Under the pieces are notes generated by a model. It saw only the letters and a list, made by a program, of their open reading frames with translations. It made no database searches and was not told the origin of the DNA. Of a DNA stretch of 43,814 nt, positions 41,509 to 43,814 are shown in pieces. Position numbers and translations under genes: made by a program. This stretch comes from Neisseria elongata subsp. elongata. Lineage in GTDB: Bacteria; Pseudomonadota; Gammaproteobacteria; Burkholderiales; Neisseriaceae. Within the stretch, counting starts at the first letter, position 1. Every line of letters begins with the position of its first letter. Location: the NCBI RefSeq assembly GCF_900113545.1, contig NZ_FOPS01000014.1:1-43814 (forward strand), written 5' to 3'.

Positions 41509-42411
41509 ATGAAAACGTGTAATAAAATTAGCCTGCTGGTTTTATCTGTAATCTTGGCAGGTTGTTCTACCAGTGGTCAAAGGGAAAGATGGATTGATGT
41601 TGTAGATGGCGGATACAACACGGATGTGCCGGCAGATAGGGCATCGGTTGTATTTTATCGTCAGGCGGATGCACTTGATGGACCTACTGTAAATATATAT
41701 ACAAATAACCAATATATGGGTTCATTGCAGCCTAATGCCTACCGTCAAGAAATTGTATGCGCCAAAAATCAACGTTTTTTTGCTGAATTTACTAAGTGGG
41801 ATAAGGCTTATTTAGAGAAGGCGAGTAAAGGGAATTACTATAATCTTCCTGAAGGGGCTGTCTCATTTTTTAGGGTTGTTAAAAATGAGAATGGACACCC
41901 TGAGTTAGAAGCTGTTTCTCCAGAGCAGGCGGAAAGCGAAATGAAGGGAGTAAAGCGCCAGAATCATACTTTGTCTAGGGTATCTGCAAATCAAGATTGC
42001 TCCTCTTTTGTTATGAAGAAATATACGTTGGAGGCATCCGCGCTGTTTTATTTTAATAAGTCGTCGTATCAAGATATGTTGCAAAAAGGTAAGGAGGAGA
42101 TTGCCACCATTGCTCAAGAGATTCAGCAAAATGCAGGACAGATTGGTGGTATTTCTGTGATAGGTCATACAGATCCGGAAGGTCGGCATGATTATAACGA
42201 TAAATTATCTTATCAAAGGGCAGCTACGGTAAAACAAGTATTGGAGGAAAATGGTGTTTCTTCCCATTTGATATTACTTGAGGGTAAGGGGGCTCGGGAG
42301 TTGGTAATTTCTAACTGTCGTGTTAAGTACCCGAATAATGCAAAAGATCGGCAGGAATGTGATCAGCCAAATCGTCGTGTAGAAATTGTTGTGCATGGTT
42401 TGGGAAAATAA
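41509..42411 (+). CDS. OmpA-family outer-membrane lipoprotein
   Basis: 300 residues. The signal ISLLVLSVILAGC ends at lipobox Cys 19, followed by STSGQ, which favours outer-membrane sorting. A middle domain of about 145 residues (VVFYRQADALDGPTVNIYTN; YNLPEGAVSFFRVVKNENG) has no recognised family. The C-terminal OmpA-like peptidoglycan-binding domain runs from about residue 178 (ALFYFNKSSYQDM; ISVIGHTDPEGRHDYNDKLS; LSYQRAATVKQVLEENGV; PNRRVEIVVHG). GGAG lies 11 bases before ATG 41509. It is immediately followed on the same strand by a giant adhesin gene, so it probably helps anchor or export it. AT-rich compared with the core genome. Confidence 0.85.
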   Translation: MKTCNKISLLVLSVILAGCSTSGQRERWIDVVDGGYNTDVPADRASVVFYRQADALDGPTVNIYTNNQYMGSLQPNAYRQEIVCAKNQRFFAEFTKWDKAYLEKASKGNYYNLPEGAVSFFRVVKNENGHPELEAVSPEQAESEMKGVKRQNHTLSRVSANQDCSSFVMKKYTLEASALFYFNKSSYQDMLQKGKEEIATIAQEIQQNAGQIGGISVIGHTDPEGRHDYNDKLSYQRAATVKQVLEENGVSSHLILLEGKGARELVISNCRVKYPNNAKDRQECDQPNRRVEIVVHGLGK

Positions 42412-42450
42412 GTCAGTAGTAATAAAACATTTAATAAATAGGTGAAAATA

Positions 42451-43814
42451 ATGTCTAAAAATATTACATTAAATATCAATAATTCTAAATCAACTATTGA
42501 GACAATGCAGTTTAAGACGGCTGGTGGTCAAGCGCTCCGTATTCCGGCGCAAAATAAAGTTAATTATCAATTTATTGATGATGCGACAGGGTTTGGTCCT
42601 GAGAATATTATGACTAAACGCGTTGGCGATAATTTGGAAATCGCATTTGAAGGGACGGATATATCTAATCCGGATTTAATTATTGAGGGATATTATGCTG
42701 ATGCTGCTGCGGCGGAAAGTGGAAGTATATTGGTAGGGCAGCATGAAAATGGCAGTATGTACCCTTATGTTCCGGAAAGTACAATGCAAGAGGAAGCTGT
42801 GACAATGCTGGCCGAGGATGTTGCAGCAGGTCAGGCACTGGGTGGTGAGCTTATCGCAGCTGGAGCGTTGAGTCCTTTGTGGGGAGCTGCTGGTGCCGCA
42901 TCATTGGCAGCAATAGGGGGGGCTGCTTCTGCCTCCAAAGGAGGAGGGGATACTAATCAGGCACTTACTGTTAGTTTGAATGCTCCTGATTTAACAACTG
43001 ATAAATCTCCTGTTATCTCAGGTACAACGACGGCCGTGCCAGGTAGCATGGTAACTGTCACTGTTAAGGATGCCAATGGTGATGTCCAAGAAGTGACGAT
43101 ACCGGTTGATGAGGAAGGTAAATTTGCGGTTCGGATGCCTAATCCGTTGGCTGTGGGTGATTATACTGCTTCAGCTGTTGTTGTTAATTCTGACAACGGA
43201 CAACGTGCTGCTGTTAGTGATCCTGGTTCTGTCATTGAACCCCTTACAATTACGGTTGATGCTCCTGATAATACTACTGATAACACCCCCATTATTACAG
43301 GCACGACGAATGCGTCTCAAGGTTCTATAGTGACGCTTGTTGTAACTGATAGCAAAGGAAATCAGCAAACAATTCGTGTGCCAGTAGATGAGGAAGGCAA
43401 TTATTCAGTTGAGGTGCCGGCAGCATTACCAGATGGCAATTATACTGTTGATGCTGTGGTAATTGATCCTGCGCAAAATCAGGCAGTAGCACAAGATCCT
43501 GGTTCTGTTGACACAACTGCGCCGGTGATTACCGTAGACGCACCGGACGGCGTCAGCACAGACAACACTCCGCTGATCAAAGGCCACGTTGAAGGCGTAC
43601 CTGCGGGCAGCACCGTGACCCTGGTGGTGACCGATGCCCAAGGCGCAAGCCAGACCGTCACCGCCCAAACCGACGCCAACGGCGACTACCAAGTTGAAGT
43701 ACCGGGTGCCTTGGCAGACGGCGTGTACACCGTTGACGCGAGCGTGAGCGACGCAGCTGGCAACAGCAGCACCGCCCAAGACAAAGGCGAAATCGACGCG
43801 ACCGCGCCGGTGAT
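42451..43814 (+). CDS. Large repetitive adhesin (BapA/LapA-like), 5' part
   Basis: The frame is open from ATG 42451 (AGGTG six bases before) to the window edge, 454 codons. There is no Sec signal peptide. The N-terminal region (about residues 1-130; MSKNITLNINNSKSTIETMQ, LIIEGYYADAAAAESGSILV, YPYVPES) resembles the prefix of BapA-type adhesins secreted by type I systems; a Gly/Ala-rich hydrophobic stretch follows (about 140-165). Then come bacterial Ig-like repeats of 92, 92 and 95 residues, with VDAPDNTTDNTPIITGTT, GSIVTLVVTDSKGNQQT and ALPDGNYTVDAVV as the conserved core. The third repeat is GC-rich, unlike the first two. The C-terminal secretion signal and any exporter genes lie beyond the window. 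Confidence 0.85.
   Translation, partial: MSKNITLNINNSKSTIETMQFKTAGGQALRIPAQNKVNYQFIDDATGFGPENIMTKRVGDNLEIAFEGTDISNPDLIIEGYYADAAAAESGSILVGQHENGSMYPYVPESTMQEEAVTMLAEDVAAGQALGGELIAAGALSPLWGAAGAASLAAIGGAASASKGGGDTNQALTVSLNAPDLTTDKSPVISGTTTAVPGSMVTVTVKDANGDVQEVTIPVDEEGKFAVRMPNPLAVGDYTASAVVVNSDNGQRAAVSDPGSVIEPLTITVDAPDNTTDNTPIITGTTNASQGSIVTLVVTDSKGNQQTIRVPVDEEGNYSVEVPAALPDGNYTVDAVVIDPAQNQAVAQDPGSVDTTAPVITVDAPDGVSTDNTPLIKGHVEGVPAGSTVTLVVTDAQGASQTVTAQTDANGDYQVEVPGALADGVYTVDASVSDAAGNSSTAQDKGEIDATAPV
42958..43794 (+). repeat. Tandem Ig-like repeats in the adhesin
   Basis: Three units: 42958-43233, 43234-43509 and 43510-43794 (276, 276 and 285 bases). Units share APDxxTDxxPxIxG, GSxVTxxVxD and DGxYTVDAxV patterns. 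A fourth unit begins at 43795 (DATAPV). Confidence 0.85.

Noticed and set aside
1-43814. CRISPR array
   Set aside because: The many repeated 12-mers are DUS, irregularly spaced and in both orientations; no regular repeat-spacer pattern was found.
1-43814. Correia elements or dRS3 repeats
   Set aside because: No TATAGTGGATTAAATTT-type ends and no ATTCCC...GGGAAT repeats typical of those families were seen.

Overview
The window is a stretch of a Neisseria chromosome. The main evidence is the very frequent 12-mer AGGCCGTCTGAA, the AG dialect of the Neisseria DNA uptake sequence (DUS), both singly and as inverted pairs that form terminators. The gene content fits as well: a clustered Entner-Doudoroff/hexR locus, PglL-type O-oligosaccharyltransferase, LutACB with lactate permease, and a Tat-exported AmiC. 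AG-DUS rather than ATGCCGTCTGAA points to a commensal-type species and not to N. meningitidis or N. gonorrhoeae. The species cannot be fixed from the sequence alone.

Layout. 1-423: the end of an IS5-family insertion sequence with a partial transposase. 538-7471: glucose catabolism operon zwf, a small membrane protein, kptA, pgl, glk, hexR, pgi, all on the plus strand. 7.5-12.1 kb: an AT-rich accessory island with orphan genes (one resembling small immunity proteins, one frameshifted) and three copies of a dispersed repeat. 12.1-16.05 kb (minus): mfd, enlarged by an in-frame array of palindromic repeats. 16.3-18.9 kb: clpS-clpA. 19.2-22.5 kb: a stand-alone RnfB-like ferredoxin divergent from leuA; leuA is in frame with an upstream helix-turn-helix segment, with no stop between them. 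22.7-28.5 kb: lactate module, with lldP and lutA-lutC-lutB on minus, a divergent GntR/FadR-type regulator, and a perfect 19-bp palindromic operator between them. 28.8-32.2 kb: a lipoprotein, amiC, tsaE and murI (cell wall and tRNA modification). 32.4-34.6 kb: pglL and a DUF2069-like membrane protein. 35.2-37.4 kb: pcnB and fpr. 37.6-41.1 kb: smc (minus). 41.5 kb to the end: an OmpA-type lipoprotein followed by the 5' part of a large repeat adhesin that runs off the window.

How the genes work together. Glk phosphorylates glucose; Zwf and Pgl produce 6-phosphogluconate for the Entner-Doudoroff pathway; Pgi links this to fructose-6-phosphate; HexR is the expected sugar-phosphate-sensing repressor. 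LldP imports lactate, LutABC oxidises it to pyruvate, and the GntR regulator probably controls the set through the palindrome. ClpS delivers N-degron substrates to ClpA. Mfd and Smc are chromosome maintenance proteins. Both carry DUS of a different dialect (AGGTCGTCTGAA, N. mucosa/sicca type), which suggests imported segments.

The least ordinary items are the repeat expansion inside mfd, the HTH-LeuA continuous frame, the DUS-linked dispersed repeat around the AT-rich island, the mixed DUS dialects, and the adhesin whose base composition jumps between homologous repeats. No rRNA, tRNA, CRISPR array or prophage was seen.
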